DNA of 64,000 nt, from NCBI GenBank assembly GCA_963978905.1, contig OZ022256.1, positions 9,965,501 through 10,029,500 on the forward strand, read 5' to 3'. Positions 42,963 to 54,248 of this stretch are shown one piece after another (the stretch's first letter is position 1; each line of letters opens with the position of its first letter). The position numbers and the translations under genes are program-made. The notes under the pieces are model-generated. The model had not been told where the DNA came from and searched no databases. It saw only the letters and a list, made by a program, of their open reading frames with translations. The stretch is from Trichostrongylus colubriformis. Lineage: Eukaryota > Nematoda > Chromadorea > Rhabditida > Trichostrongylidae.

Positions 42963-43666
42963 TTAGGTGTTTGCAGAATAAATGGCTACAACATAACTGG
43001 CCATAACTTCGCTCAGACACAGCTTTATTTGTCGAAATAAAAAGCATTCGAATCTACAGAATTCAGCCAACGATCTGGTAAAGAAAATATGCCATGACGA
43101 TCAAATTCTGGATAGCGAGAATCAATAAAGTCAAGAATGGCATTTTTACTGTGCATAGTATCGGCGAATTTTTTCCCACGCAGGTTTGCATCGAGAACCC
43201 GGGAAAGGTGGTAATCCGTCAGGGATAGTTCTGGGGAATAAGTGGGAGAGGGAGAGTCTCGATGCCTGACTGCATTACTTTTTGCTGGGTGCGCAAAACA
43301 ACGTAAAACGCCATACTTCGCAAGTCACCCGGCAGAAACTGATGCAGTTAGGCATCGAGGCTCTCCCTCACCCTCCTTATTCCCCAGACCTATCGCCAAC
43401 GGATCACCACTTTTTCTGAGTTCTCGATGCTAACCTGCGTCAGAAGGAGTTCGCTGATACGATACAGGTTGAAAATGTCATCGTTGCCTTTATTGGTTTT
43501 CACAACCCAGAATTTCATCATGATTGCATATTTTCTTCACCAGATCGTTGACAAGGTTGTGTAGATTCGAATGATTTCATTTCGACCAAAAAAGTTGTGT
43601 CTGAGCGAAGTTATGGCGTTTTGAAAAAAGTGGTCCGTTTTGGCCATTTATTCTGCACACACCTAA
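42963..43666. mobile_element. Palindromic mariner derivative, family M1
   Basis: The ends TTAGGTGTTTGCAGAATAAA and TTTATTCTGCACACACCTAA lie between TA duplications (42961-42962, 43667-43668). Both halves are the 3' end of the mariner at 2047-2939. The left half reads on the minus strand and the right half (about 43320-43666) on the plus strand; the centre is about 43295-43320. The right half carries the PYSPDLSPTDHHFF-type region and a C-terminal domain with frameshifts. No N-terminal transposase part is present. Confidence 0.93.
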
Positions 43667-43668
43667 TA

Positions 43669-44840
43669 TTTTGCTTTCTTTGACAGAAAGCTACACGTGA
43701 CACACACGCACCATATAACAAATGAGATGAATGGTTTGAAAAGCGCCTCACCTGAAAGTGCCTAGTATAATATCTAACCTGACACTTCATAAAGAACACT
43801 GGAGCAGCCTGCTTTTCGAAGTTTTTGAAAGCAGGTCTTCGTCAAACATCATTTTAGGAAGAAATGATCAAATAGGAAAGTAACTGTAAATAAGTGGAGG
43901 TTCCACTCATCTCATTCACTGATTTGGAGCTAGTTTTCCTTAGCAGCTTTATTATTCCTTTTGAACTCAATCATTTGATGACTAAGCAAAGATCATGCTA
44001 CAGAAAATAGATGTGATCATTGGTGACAAATGACATTGGGGGTGTGTACGCCAAAAAATCCCTTTTATCACAAAGATCTCTTTTTCAGCAATCTTTCGAA
44101 ACGTCAGAAAAGTGAGTAACTGTGCCGTGGAGAACACCATGTTGATTAGCGAAATTGAAATGCATCCAAAAGCTTAACTCAACGAGATTTTAATCTTCGT
44201 GAAGGCCGAGCTGTAGCTCAGACATCCTTCTTCGCATCTAATCTGAGACGTCATTGTATTCACTCTGTACGGCTCAACATTTTGTCATGGTTTTGCATAC
44301 TTACCTCTACACGATTTTATTCCTTCCTTTTCACCGGATTTTCTCTACTTTCGACTACTTCGTCTCCGCTCGCCCTTCAAATGTTTTCTGAGGGTTCATT
44401 CCTTTATGTTAGTTACCCGGCTTAAGAAGCCTGATGGTTAAAGGTAGCAGGAGCGATGACTTGGTTGCCTCTGAAGTTCGAGGTAGGGTCACTAAGTAAT
44501 GTGCATCGCAAGATCAATGGTAAGCAGGTTTAATGACGCTTCCGCTTGTAGGAGGAGCCTGTACTGGTAGATTGCCTGCAGTCATAGGGCCTGCTAAAGA
44601 GCTCAGTGCGGGCATTCCATCTCCAGTTTCGCATCCTGTCCTCTTAGGTCCCATCTTTACAACGTGACGAAGGAGCTAAGGTGATCCTGGATCCTTCTGT
44701 GTGAGCGAGGGTATGGTTATTCTGCTCTTTAGGAGCCTACCCTTTTCTAAAGTTCTGAAAAAAAGGAAGGGAGGGCGGGATTGCTCTTATTGTGGGATAA
44801 CGGGGAGGGTTCTGGCTTCACAGTTCCTATCTTCTGAACT
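43669..44840. other. No recognised gene
   Basis: No gene or repeat family was recognised. Confidence 0.35.
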
Positions 44841-45065
44841 GTAGGAGCCCACTGACACCTAAGGTGCGGGGTTCGAATCTCGCATCAAGCAGGCCTTCCA
44901 GTGCTTCGGGTTGAGTGAGTCAAGTCAGTACCTTATCCGTCCTGAGATGTTAAAGGCGTTGACTCGTACATCGTCTACCACTGTAGGTCACTGTGTAGGC
45001 CATATGAGATTTAGCAGTCATCGCAATCTTGATTAAACTTAAGTTCGTGGCGCATCTCAATCCAT
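44841..45065 (+). repeat. SINE-A copy 3
   Basis: It has the clearest B box of the family (GTGCGGGGTTCGAATCTCGC). The A-box region is diverged. The body has GTTGACTCGTACATC and GCAATCTTGATTAAACTTAA, in line with the other copies. Confidence 0.6.
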
Positions 45066-45109
45066 CAGTGCCAAAAAGGGGTCAAATAAAGTGGGGGGAA
45101 GGAAAATTT

Positions 45110-45215
45110 TCACCCCCTCGCTAGGCTAAGGCTAAAGCAGATGAAATCTATTTTTTGACAGATGCCTTTCCATGTGGGAGGAGTGATATCAATTTTAGCC
45201 TAAGCCTAGGGCGGC
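45110..45215. repeat. Short hairpin repeat (CCTAAGCCT), copy 3
   Basis: CGCTAGGCTAAGGCTAAA pairs with TTTTAGCCTAAGCCTAGGGCG over a longer loop than in the other copies. It lies just after SINE-A copy 3. Confidence 0.55.
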
Positions 45216-47040
45216 AAAGGAGCTTTAACGTCGACACAAAGTTGCGTCTCCTCCCGACTTCAGTTGACCTCCAAAAAGTATATCCTTCATTATTTACATT
45301 GTTCCTGCGATTTCTAATGCTCTCACTTGCACATTATTCTATTTGAGGCTCTTATATACATCCAGTGCCGTTCGAACAACTTTGTGAATTGGCAGGTTAG
45401 TCAATGCATAGCATTTAACACCAAAAGATCAACGCAAAGCGAAGGTCATTTAGAATAATTGGCGCGAAAGAATATTCCTCTGGCATAATGATGCGAAAAC
45501 TTGTTGCCTAAAAAACAATCGTTTATTCTGTTGTCTCTGCCTACGTTTTTATACGCACATCAATTGAAAATCCAATACCACAATCCATCTCAAGCTTCAG
45601 AGCAACGGTATGAGACTGATTATGAGGATGAATTGTTTTTTATCAGTAACTCTTCATTTTGAACTTGTTCACACTCCGCTCAGACTAACTCAACATACAT
45701 ACCTTCTGAGGTGCTGCGATTAAAGACCTTTATACAGAACCCATCGCTGACAAGTCAGGCCATTGTTTTCCTCAGTAGCCCATGTAAAGAGCACCTGCGC
45801 TCACCGAAACGCTAACGAAGATGTTGTTCTTCAATAGTCTCAAACATTGCTCGAAAACGGGATCATAATAAGGACAGACTTCGTACACCCCACACTAGTC
45901 TGATCTTCCGCTATCAGATTAGCATAGCGAGTGTCGTTGTCGCGCATAGGGGATAGATAAACAGCATGTTTCTAAGAATTTGATTCCATTCTGACGCTCA
46001 ATGATCAGCCTTTGCAATGATCTCTGTCCATACGGAGTATATAAGATGAGCAATTCCGTAGGACGGCCTACTTGCGCAACACCATACTTTCTCTACAACA
46101 CTAGCTTTTCAAAAACTCAATCCTTTGAGCTCAAAATGAATTTATAGAGAATGCCATATGCAATCTAGTAAACGAGGGAGTTCAGTGACAGGGTGGAGCA
46201 CATATACTTACGCCATAGTTATGCTTCAAGTCATCGTCGTCTCAACCATTGATGATGTTATATTTTCAGGTCGTGTTGGTCAAAATCTTATAGGAACACC
46301 CATTTTATCCTATTTCTGTCTACTCATTATTTCGTACAGTTTTTATTTTCTGTCGCAGTTTCTTCCAGTATATTTTCGTACAGTTCCAAATACACATTAC
46401 TCGGTAAATGTAGCAGGAGCGGTAGTAAAGGGACACCCAGGTGTTGAGGAAAGTAGCCGCTTCAATGCGACCCCCACCCTCGAGGGAGACCAAATAGGGC
46501 GCCCTCAATTTTAAGACCTCTCCATTACTAGTGACTGTTGCCGGATTGTACAGTGACATTATTTTATTGCTATGTATTCTTACCCGAAGCAAAAAGATTC
46601 AATGCGCATTTCCTCACACGAATTCGCTTCTCATCTGCTTATAAAAAGTTTAGATTCTAGTCTTCTGCAGGTACAACATCCCTCCCCCTTCCATCCGGTC
46701 GACACCACCCCCATGTCGAGGAATTCTCACCTTCCGTGCCATGAAGATAGCTTGGGTGTTCAGAGAATGGATTGCATTCACTATAAGTAACGTTGGGCAT
46801 CCACGGAGAAATATCCTGAATCCCATGCAAGCTACTACTCTGCTCGGGAGACACCCGTGGCCGAAATCCTCCCACAAGCAACCGCGTCATGTTGTACAAC
46901 ACTGTCGCAGACACAATCCCGCTCAGCCATAACCAACAATCTCTAGTACAGAGCGCCTCTCGAATTATGTGGAAAGGATCATCGGGGAATATCGAGTATA
47001 TCGAAGGAAAGACAGATAAAGCATATCAGTAGGTGCTATA
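45216..47040. other. No recognised gene
   Basis: The 118-codon plus frame at 46158-46514 has a hydrophobic central stretch (about residues 35-65) that could span a membrane, but it is opposed by a 90-codon minus frame and has no known domain. A CACTGTCGCAGACACA block at 46907-46922 recurs at 47583-47598. Confidence 0.3.
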
Positions 47041-47047
47041 ACATTTG

Positions 47048-47165
47048 GTCGACCGTCGAAAAAGGTACCAATAGCATTTTATCAGGTCTTGTTGGAGTGA
47101 GGAACTACTCAGTGTCCGAATGCTACCCAATAGTTGGAGGCGGGTCATCGTTTTCGTGGAGTTGA
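47048..47165 (+). repeat. Dispersed repeat G, copy 2
   Basis: Aligned with 41675-41810. Confidence 0.5.
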
Positions 47166-47980
47166 ATTGGCATAACCCCAAGTTTATCTCACATGCTCCT
47201 CACTGTATTTGAAAAAAGCGTGCATGTGATTAGGATGACCTACGTAATGTTCAACAACAATCGAGGCCCCAAAATACTTATCCAAACAACTCAAAAGACC
47301 CCCCCCCCCAAAAGTCTAGAAAAATTTTTGGAGTATCGATGCAATATTTCGGTTTGTAACACTTTCTTTAGGCCTGAAATTGTTGAGGTGAGCTGACCTT
47401 CGCTAATCTCCACCTCCACACACCTAAATATTGCAGGAACAAAAACTTTCGAAACTTTTGAGGGGTTTTGAGTATTTTGAATAAATATTTCGGAGCTTCA
47501 ATTGCTGATGAACATTCAGGTAATCATGAGACTCCGGAACAGCACCGTATCGAAAGGATAACCAATTGTTCATGATGCACAACACTGTCGCAGACACAGT
47601 TGCGCTGATCCACAGTCGACAAACGACAAAAAAAAAAGTTGCGCAGAAACCATTAGTAGAACATCGTCATCATAACAGTATGGTCAGTGAAAGGAATGGC
47701 GAAGAGCAAGGGTAATAAGCACATACCTCCTGCTGACCACAGTTTTTGGGAAAAAACCTACGACTTTGGACACGCTAATTTAGAAAAAAGTGAAGGCGCT
47801 ACTGGAGTTACGGAGGCCACTCGACAAAAGCATAAATTGCGCCCAATTTCTGCTTATAGGCACTCTCAAGGTTATTTTATGCCTAGATACAGCTAACTGA
47901 CTAAGAAAACGATTAAATTATTCCTCCACCAGTATGTAACGAGAAATTTACTTCAACTAGACTAAAGAACCTCTTACGCG
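47166..47980. other. No recognised gene; C11 tract at 47299-47309
   Basis: The short frames here have no motif. The C11 run is one of several G/C runs in the window. Confidence 0.4.
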
Positions 47981-47984
47981 TATT

Positions 47985-48032
47985 CGCCTAAGCATAGAGA
48001 AAGGGAATCTCCTTCCTCAAGGCTTAGGCTGA
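47985..48032. repeat. Short hairpin repeat (CCTAAGCCT), copy 4
   Basis: CGCCTAAGCATAGAG, a GGAATCTCCTTCC loop, then CAAGGCTTAGGCTG. Confidence 0.55.
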
Positions 48033-48044
48033 CATAGGATAGAA

Positions 48045-48150
48045 AAAAAGCACAAATTTGCTTCATAAAAATCGTTTCTTTGTGAAATTCGAACCCGATT
48101 CGGCAGGCGCTATGACTTCTCTGCGCTCTAACCATAGCGCTAGAGACGCA
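48045..48150 (-). repeat. SINE-C, tRNA-like
   Basis: On the minus strand it has an A box (TAGCGCTATGGTTAGAGCG) and a B box (CGGGTTCGAATTTC) about 30 bases apart, with a T-rich tail that runs into the hairpin repeat. The acceptor stem cannot be paired, so it is a SINE rather than a tRNA gene. Only one copy is seen. Confidence 0.55.
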
Positions 48151-48249
48151 CAGCACAGTGCGCTGCCCCCCTCCCCCCCCTAACTCCAGTAGCACCAAAG
48201 TGAATAATTAGTCTCAGATGACACAAGTATCCACGCCCTACATACCAAG

Positions 48250-48420
48250 GTGATGGGGGTGTGTGCCATTACGACAAAAACTCGCGTCGTGACGTCCAGC
48301 GTGCGGCACGAAGGTGCGAGTTATGCTCGCCGCATTCTATTGGTCCCAGAGTGATGACGATGCTCACGGATCATTCTTGACGTAATCGCTTCGGTCTCAA
48401 CTTATACGCCGCGCACACTC
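48250..48420 (+). repeat. Dispersed repeat F, copy 3
   Basis: GGGGGTGTGTGCCATTACGA, GAAGGTGCGAGTTATGC and AGTGATGACGATG match the copies at 12395 and 31535. Confidence 0.6.
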
Positions 48421-49476
48421 AGATGATGTCAGTAGTAGGGAGTGCAGAAATTTGCCAGAATGTCGAATTACAAGTAAACCAAGGTTACGATGATGGTATG
48501 ATAGCTAAGGATATGATGAGAACTTATTCCATACCTTCGTGAGCCGATTCCTATAGAATGGAAGGCATCACAGCCTGTACACGTGGTGGCGGCCTGGGCA
48601 AACAGTATGATGCTTCCCTCCATTTTTACAGCGCAATCGGCATTACAGCTTAACACTGTTTTATTACGTCGTAATGTTAACATATGGAACTTCATTTGTG
48701 AACAATGCCTTTACCCGTAAACAACCGGACTTGGATTTGAATGACTATTAATATGCCTCTCTGCCCTTCATCGCTCGTGGTACCTATTCCAGCGCAGAGG
48801 ACTGCATGCAGCACAACAATGACAATAGGGCAACAGGAACTATTGAAAGCGAATCGTCCCCTGAAGCTTAAGAGCCGGACGAATGAGTTCTGGTAAAAGT
48901 GACCTATTCATTAACTATGAGTAGCATGATTTTTGATCATCTATAACTTTAACTGGATTACTGTGGCATGTGCTGCAGCCACGTTATTTCCATTAGTTTC
49001 TTATTTTAGTTCCTAATCAACCTTATGTAGCGTTAAAAGTTAATAAAAATGTTGTGCGTAAACCTCCTGCACATATCCTAGAATGTAGGTTCTATATGAT
49101 AAGTTAGAGGAAATTTTTGAGTTTTATACCGTCTGTGAAGCATCTGTCAGTTCACTTCCACAATTCACAATAATTGGAGTTGAATTGAATGAATGGCAAC
49201 GGTGCATCTGGAAGTGAAGCTCCACCCCAGCACGCAAGGACATTCCGTTCCGGACTTTGGTCTCGTATTCAATTTTAGGTCATTGAAAGCTCGAAGGTAC
49301 GGTTTACTTACTATGCGCTATATTTCAACCAACTCACTCCATGTCCCTCTCTTGGCATGATCGTGAATTCAATCCTGTTAATAATTGCAAAGGTATTCCC
49401 CTTAAACAATTCTGAAGGAGCTTTATCATTTTGCTTTATATCTTCTTCTCCATCAGAGTAACCCATGTCTTAAAGT
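48421..49476. other. No recognised gene
   Basis: No gene or repeat recognised. Confidence 0.4.
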
Positions 49477-49875
49477 AGTCGTCCACGGAACAGTGAGATT
49501 CTCTGTTACTCATATGTTTATGTTGTATTTGCCTCATGTGGGCCGCATGCAAGGCTTCACGCACCACAAAGTTTCGGCCGGGTGGGTGGGGCCTCCGAGC
49601 AAGGGCTCACCCCACCGCCCGCAGCGGTCGGAGACGCATTATAGGAACGAAAAGTTGCGTAAACAGTCCCACTCACAGTTCCCAATCGCGGCGGACGATG
49701 AGACGGGGCTTTTACTCGTGGGCCCCGCCCACCCGGCCAAGAATTTCGGGAGCAGTATCCTAGCCAAATGCCCACTTTTTCGCGTGAAACTTTGCATGCC
49801 GCCCTTGATCGGCAAATACAACATAAGTATATGGGTAAGAAAAAAATTCATTTTTTCGTGGACGATTCCTTTGAA
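49477..49875. mobile_element. Foldback FB-1 copy 3, complete
   Basis: The fullest copy. The ends GTCGTCCACGGA and CGTGGACGATTCC are inverses, then TATGTTGTATTTGCC against GGCAAATACAACATA, then GCATGCAAGGCTTCACG against CGTGAAACTTTGCATGC. A GC-rich core follows, GGGTGGGTGGGGCC against GGGCCCCGCCCACCC. The overlapping frames on both strands (49493-50017 and 49639-50043) exist because of the palindrome and the GC core and are not genes. Confidence 0.85.
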
Positions 49876-50138
49876 CGGATCCCGGAGGGGAAGGCGCACG
49901 CACCTTTTTTTAGCACTTGTTATGCTTTCCGAGCCATCATCGTTTCCACACAACGCAGGGCTAATCGCTGTTTTGATAACTGATTCTTTCCATTCTGACA
50001 AATTCACTTCAATATGACTAGAGGCACTCTTGGAAAAAAGCATAGTAAGCGGAAATGTGCGAGTACACTTGAGGAAGTCGACGCGTAGTTCGTAGATGTC
50101 GCTTTGCCTTCTCCCCCTGCCCGTTCGGGTTTAAAATA

Positions 50139-51018
50139 CTAGGTTGTCCCAAAAGTCTTGTAGGAATTTTTCGATCATCACTTTTTCTTATTTTTCATCC
50201 AACAAGCAACAATCATGCAACAACGTATTCACCATTGTTATCGACAACACTTTGCCACTTCATAGGTAAATCGTTGATTCCATTCTCCCAGAACTCTGGG
50301 TTCTGAGAGTCAAAGCGATGGCCTTTGCAAGCGAGTCATAAACAATGAGTTTTCTCTTGGCCAGGGAGGATTCAAGAGAATGGGTAAGGTGATAGTCAGA
50401 AGGGGTGATGTCTAGAGAGTATGGCGGGTGAGGCAACACGTCCCAGCCAAGCTCTTGTAGCTTGGCCTGAATACTCTTCGCGATGTGGAAGCTGGCGTCG
50501 TCATAGAGTGGGGTGACTGCGGACCTTTTTCTGCGCTTTTCTCGAACAGCAACGGCGAGCTGCTAGAGCTGGTGGGTGCATACGGCAGCGGTGACTGTCT
50601 AGCCTTGTACCAGCACCTCTTGGAGAAGCATTCCTTCCGAGTTCAGGAGTAGCACAGTCCTAAATAAGCTTGGTTTGTCTTCCATGTCAATTCCGCCGTT
50701 GCTGAAGCTGATGAACCAGCGACGCACGGTCTCGTAGCTCGCACTTCCCTTGCCCAATGCAGCGTTGATGGAGTGGCAAGCTTCCGTCGCTTTAGTGCCG
50801 CGAGACCACTCATAGTAGATGACCACGCGTGTGAATGGTGTCGACTACGGGCACTGTACATAGATCTCTCCACGGAATCTGGTGAATCGATATATATTTT
50901 ACTAGAAAGCCTAGAGAACGTTTCACCATATTCCTGAACCGCCAAGAGCTTCCTCGAAGTAAACAAAAGCTATTGATTTTTTTGAAAAAAATTCTAGAAG
51001 ACTTTTGGGACGACCTAA
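50139..51018 (-). mobile_element. Mariner element, family M3, copy 2
   Basis: The ends CTAGGTTGTCCCAAAAGTCT and AGACTTTTGGGACGACCTAA lie between TA duplications (50137-50138, 51019-51020). It is 880 bp, in inverted orientation to the copy at 23816-24699, with the same internal deletion as far as can be judged. Confidence 0.94.
50220..50870 (-). pseudogene. Mariner transposase relic (family M3), copy 2
   Basis: On the minus strand the N-terminal domain reads VIYYEWSRGTKATEACHSI and TVRRWFISFSNGGIDMEDKP. It joins after about 15 residues to EVLVQG and then a stop. The rest continues in the same register: YDDASFHIAK with the second catalytic aspartate, then a PPYSLDITPSDYHL region in which the last aspartate is retained, unlike the copy at 23974. 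The first catalytic aspartate and the second DNA-binding domain are deleted. A C-terminal PEFWENGINDLPMKW segment and VVDNNGEYVVA are well preserved. It has no intact start codon in frame. This copy is useful for judging the family because its C-terminal half is less decayed. Confidence 0.92.
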
Positions 51019-51020
51019 TA

Positions 51021-52384
51021 TTTGGACTCGGGCTCCTTACATTCGAGGAGCTTTGAAACTCCTCCTGAACTTTGTGAGGAAACTGTGATTTTTCTCTATG
51101 TTCGTTTTCTCAGCAGTTTTTGATAACTTCTCTCATGAAACTTAAGTTTCAGTTGGTTTTTTGTGTCTTAAATCTTCCTTTGCCTAGTTTGGCGCACGGC
51201 ATTTTTTCTTGAAGTATGTTTGTGCTTAGTTATTTTTGATAGAAATCTAGGTAGAGAGAGATAGATAGAGAGATAGAAAGGCGCTTAAAATGTCTCCTCA
51301 ACTAAAGTTTTATTCCTATCAGGAAAGAACGTCGCAGTTGTTCTTTTTGTTTCTGCTTAATTACTCCTCTCTGTCTTATTAAACTAACAATTCTGCTTAA
51401 TCTTTCCTTTGTTTCCCTCCTTTCAAAAAAAACTCTCTAGAGCAGCCAAAAACTTCGTGGTAGCTCTGCTGTCATGTCTGCTTCCTGAAACTAAACCTGA
51501 GAAAGAAATTAGAGTTGTAGGAGGCTTCACAGTTACATTAAATTATATAATAGCTGCAACTACCCAAACCAATTACTGATGATCGAAACCTGTCTGAAAC
51601 TACAGAGCCATACATTCTTTTCGCTCACGCTGGTCATGAATAAAAACTGCAGTGGTAGCGCTGCATAATGCTACCCAAAACTGCATCAATGTAAGTCGAC
51701 TCATAAATGCACGCTTTCAAACGGTAAGCAGTTACGCGAGATATCCTTTGGTTGTGCATGGCAGCGCCGACTGGGGTCTTCTGCGTAAGAAATGTCCGTA
51801 GTGGATGGTAATTAAAGTGAAACACGACATTTTGCTTAATTTGAACCTTGTCTAAAGCTTATTTACCGGAATGTCTCCGTAGCTTATTTGGTTTTTATAT
51901 CGAGCAGTTTCTGATGATGTCTTGTGTTATTGCATTTCTATTTCTAATTTAAGTATACGTATGCGCGAAATAATAAATAAAACATGGCATGCATACTTCA
52001 TTGACAAGCGGTCCCTCAATCACTTACAAAAATATATCAGGTAGAAATGATGACAAAAAACCTCGCCGCCTTTGTGCAAAATTTCAGAAAAAGTGATAAA
52101 CGTAAGTTTGGCCTACATGTGTATACACAGTTGCAATAAGCTCTGGCTCAGATTATCATGCCTTTCTCTTGGCCTGATTCCACGTAATTAATTATAATAC
52201 AGCTGATGATTTAGCGCGTGCAGGTCGTTGTTTCAATAGGACCTTTGATGAGGCAACTGACTCACAGTAGTGACATTAAGGGCGCAAGGACTACACCGTT
52301 TCACGTAAACTGTAGTCCAGCTACAAATTATAAGAGAAGAGCGAATGCGTGGTCATAATTGCTGACTTCTTGCCTTACATTCTT
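51021..52384. other. No recognised gene; GATA-like microsatellite
   Basis: 51253-51280 is a GAGAGAGATAGATAGAGAGATAG-type simple repeat (imperfect). No gene. Confidence 0.45.
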
Positions 52385-52660
52385 CTTCTGATTTTCGTCC
52401 ACCGCGGCCGGGAACGCATAGTGGGAGCAGAACATTACATAAACTGTCCTACTCTTCGGCTCTGACCGCGGCGGACGACGAGGTGAGCATTTACTCTGAA
52501 CCCCCCCCCCCTCGGCCGCCACTTTGAGAAGCTGTATCTCAGCCGGATTCTCACTTGTTTGCGTGAAACTTTGCATGCTGCTCTTATTAGGCAAATATAA
52601 TACAACATGGAGATGTGACTGACGGAGAAACTCATTTTTCCGTAAACGATTCCTTTGAGG
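52385..52660. repeat. Foldback FB-1 copy 4, core altered
   Basis: The right arm is intact (GCGTGAAACTTTGCATGC, AAATATAATACAACATG, CGTAAACGATTCC). The left arm is truncated. The core has a C11 run (52501-52511) next to GGCCGCCAC. Confidence 0.65.
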
Positions 52661-52986
52661 TGTTCTCTCTTATATTAAAGTTCCAGCATTTGCTCGCAGC
52701 GAGGCTCCCACTGGTACGAAAGTAATCATCTCTAAATAGGTAAATCGTATATTTCATATGGTCTGCAGTGGTTTTCTTGACTTATTACGGTGCTTCAATG
52801 GACTCTTCTATTTGCTAGTGCTCCAGCGCGGGTTACAAATATGTATGCTGTAGAAAAATATCATGGGAGAAGTACTCTCAGCTTGTGCTCATATGAACAC
52901 GTTCCATTCCAGAACGGTAGCATAACGATGCAAGGACCAATAGGAGATACTCCGATCTGAAATACAACTCAGGGGGATCCTCTGTG
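52661..52986. other. No recognised feature
   Basis: No gene or repeat recognised. Confidence 0.45.
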
Positions 52987-53139
52987 AAAGGCTGCCTTCA
53001 TACTTTGCGGTGCCGGTGGGAGGGCGTGGCTGCGTCATCACCTCTGCGTCTCTGACCGTACCACTCTGCGTTGATGCCTATAAGCGCAACAGACGACAAG
53101 AGACAAGCCGGCACCACCGCAGAGTAAGAAGGCGGCCTA
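52987..53139. repeat. GC-rich foldback FB-9, copy 2
   Basis: GCTGCCTTCATACTTTGCGG and the inverse CCGCAGAGTAAGAAGGCGGC, with GTGCCGGTGGGAGGGCGTGG inside. Compare 35188 and 59323. Confidence 0.75.
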
Positions 53140-53335
53140 AGGTTCCAATACTCCTATCTGGCACAACTTTTTTTCACCTAAACCGGAGAAAAGAGGGAAT
53201 ATTTCTGGCGAAGTCATGGAGGTATCAATAGCTGAACTCGCTTTACTCATTAAGTATATGAAAAGCTGTGAACGATTAGAAGTGATACGGACCTCCGGTG
53301 GAATCTCAACAGGGCCGTAGTTCTGAACAGCATGG

Positions 53336-53592
53336 ATGTGTACAGTTATGTCGAGCTTTCGCTTTGGAGCGTCGCACTCGCGGCGCCATCGGTACGACGC
53401 CGAAGTCAACCACAATTTTGCTCAGGACGCAATAGGCTGGTACAGTGAAGGATCTTTAAAGATTGCAGGTTGGAAGCTTTGGAACTTGCCTATGTTGTTC
53501 GTGTTGCTGTTTCAACAGATAAAGCTCAAACGACCCGCGCTCGCCAATGGGCAGCCGCGCGAAAATTTGACGTAAGTGTACACACCCGCCCA
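53336..53592. repeat. Foldback FB-3, copy 2
   Basis: GTGTACAGTTATGTCGAGCT on the left and AAATTTGACGTAAGTGTACA on the right, inverted, with GCGTCGCACTCGCGGC next to the left arm. Confidence 0.5.
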
Positions 53593-53789
53593 GCATGGTG
53601 GTTCCCCTTACAGGGCATTTTCCTGTTTTACCTCTAAAAATACAACGGCACCCAATAGCCCAAACTTCATATTCATATAGACCCAACTTCTGTACGTCAT
53701 CGATTCCATTATCGCTTATCTAAAGCCTGGAATCAAATCTGAAATGACACACAAGAGTCATCTTTCAGACACCGGATGGGTTGAAGTGG

Positions 53790-53900
53790 GCAGACTGTGG
53801 AATATGAAAGTAGAGTACTCAGCAGTGTAAGAGTAGAAAAAGAACGTGACAAAACAGCGAAATGGACCCGAGAAATAGGGACCCAAAGATCTTCCTCCGT
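53790..53900 (+). repeat. Dispersed repeat K, copy 3
   Basis: GAATATGAAAGTAGAGTA and CCCGAGAAATAGGGACC match 27690-27775. Confidence 0.4.
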
Positions 53901-54248
53901 TCTCGCATCCCTCTGAGTCACTAGTCGCGAAGACTGCAAACAGGCGGAGAGGCTCAATTAGCGGAACGCGAACATTGTCTCGTCTTGGTCAGCAACTCGC
54001 CTGGCTGCAGGCTGCAGGACTGCAGAACGACATTGCCATGCTGCGGGGTCATGATAAGACCCGGAGCCTCCTCGCTTTTCAGTGCGAGTATCGCCACTTA
54101 TCACCTCTTTGGAGTAGAAGGTTTGCTTTCAGAAAACATTCACAGTTCTTAGTTTTCACTTACTTCTCCCGGTGCCTTTAAGTTTCGAAGACGATTCCAG
54201 CTTCTTCGGACAGAATTGTATTGAAGAGATAATACTGAGACTATCCTG
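53901..54248. other. No recognised gene
   Basis: A short CTGCAGGCTGCAGGACTGCAG repeat near 54006-54027 is the only structure noted. Confidence 0.4.

Noticed and set aside
48060..48130. Functional tRNA gene on the minus strand
   Set aside because: Promoter boxes present, but the acceptor stem does not pair and a repeat-like tail follows. Kept as a SINE.
49493..50043. Two long overlapping frames (174 and 134 codons) on opposite strands
   Set aside because: Both lie across the FB-1 palindrome and its GC-rich core, which lowers stop frequency on both strands. The products mirror each other and lack motifs.
51253..51280. GATA-type repeat as a regulatory cluster
   Set aside because: It is a simple microsatellite with no neighbouring gene.
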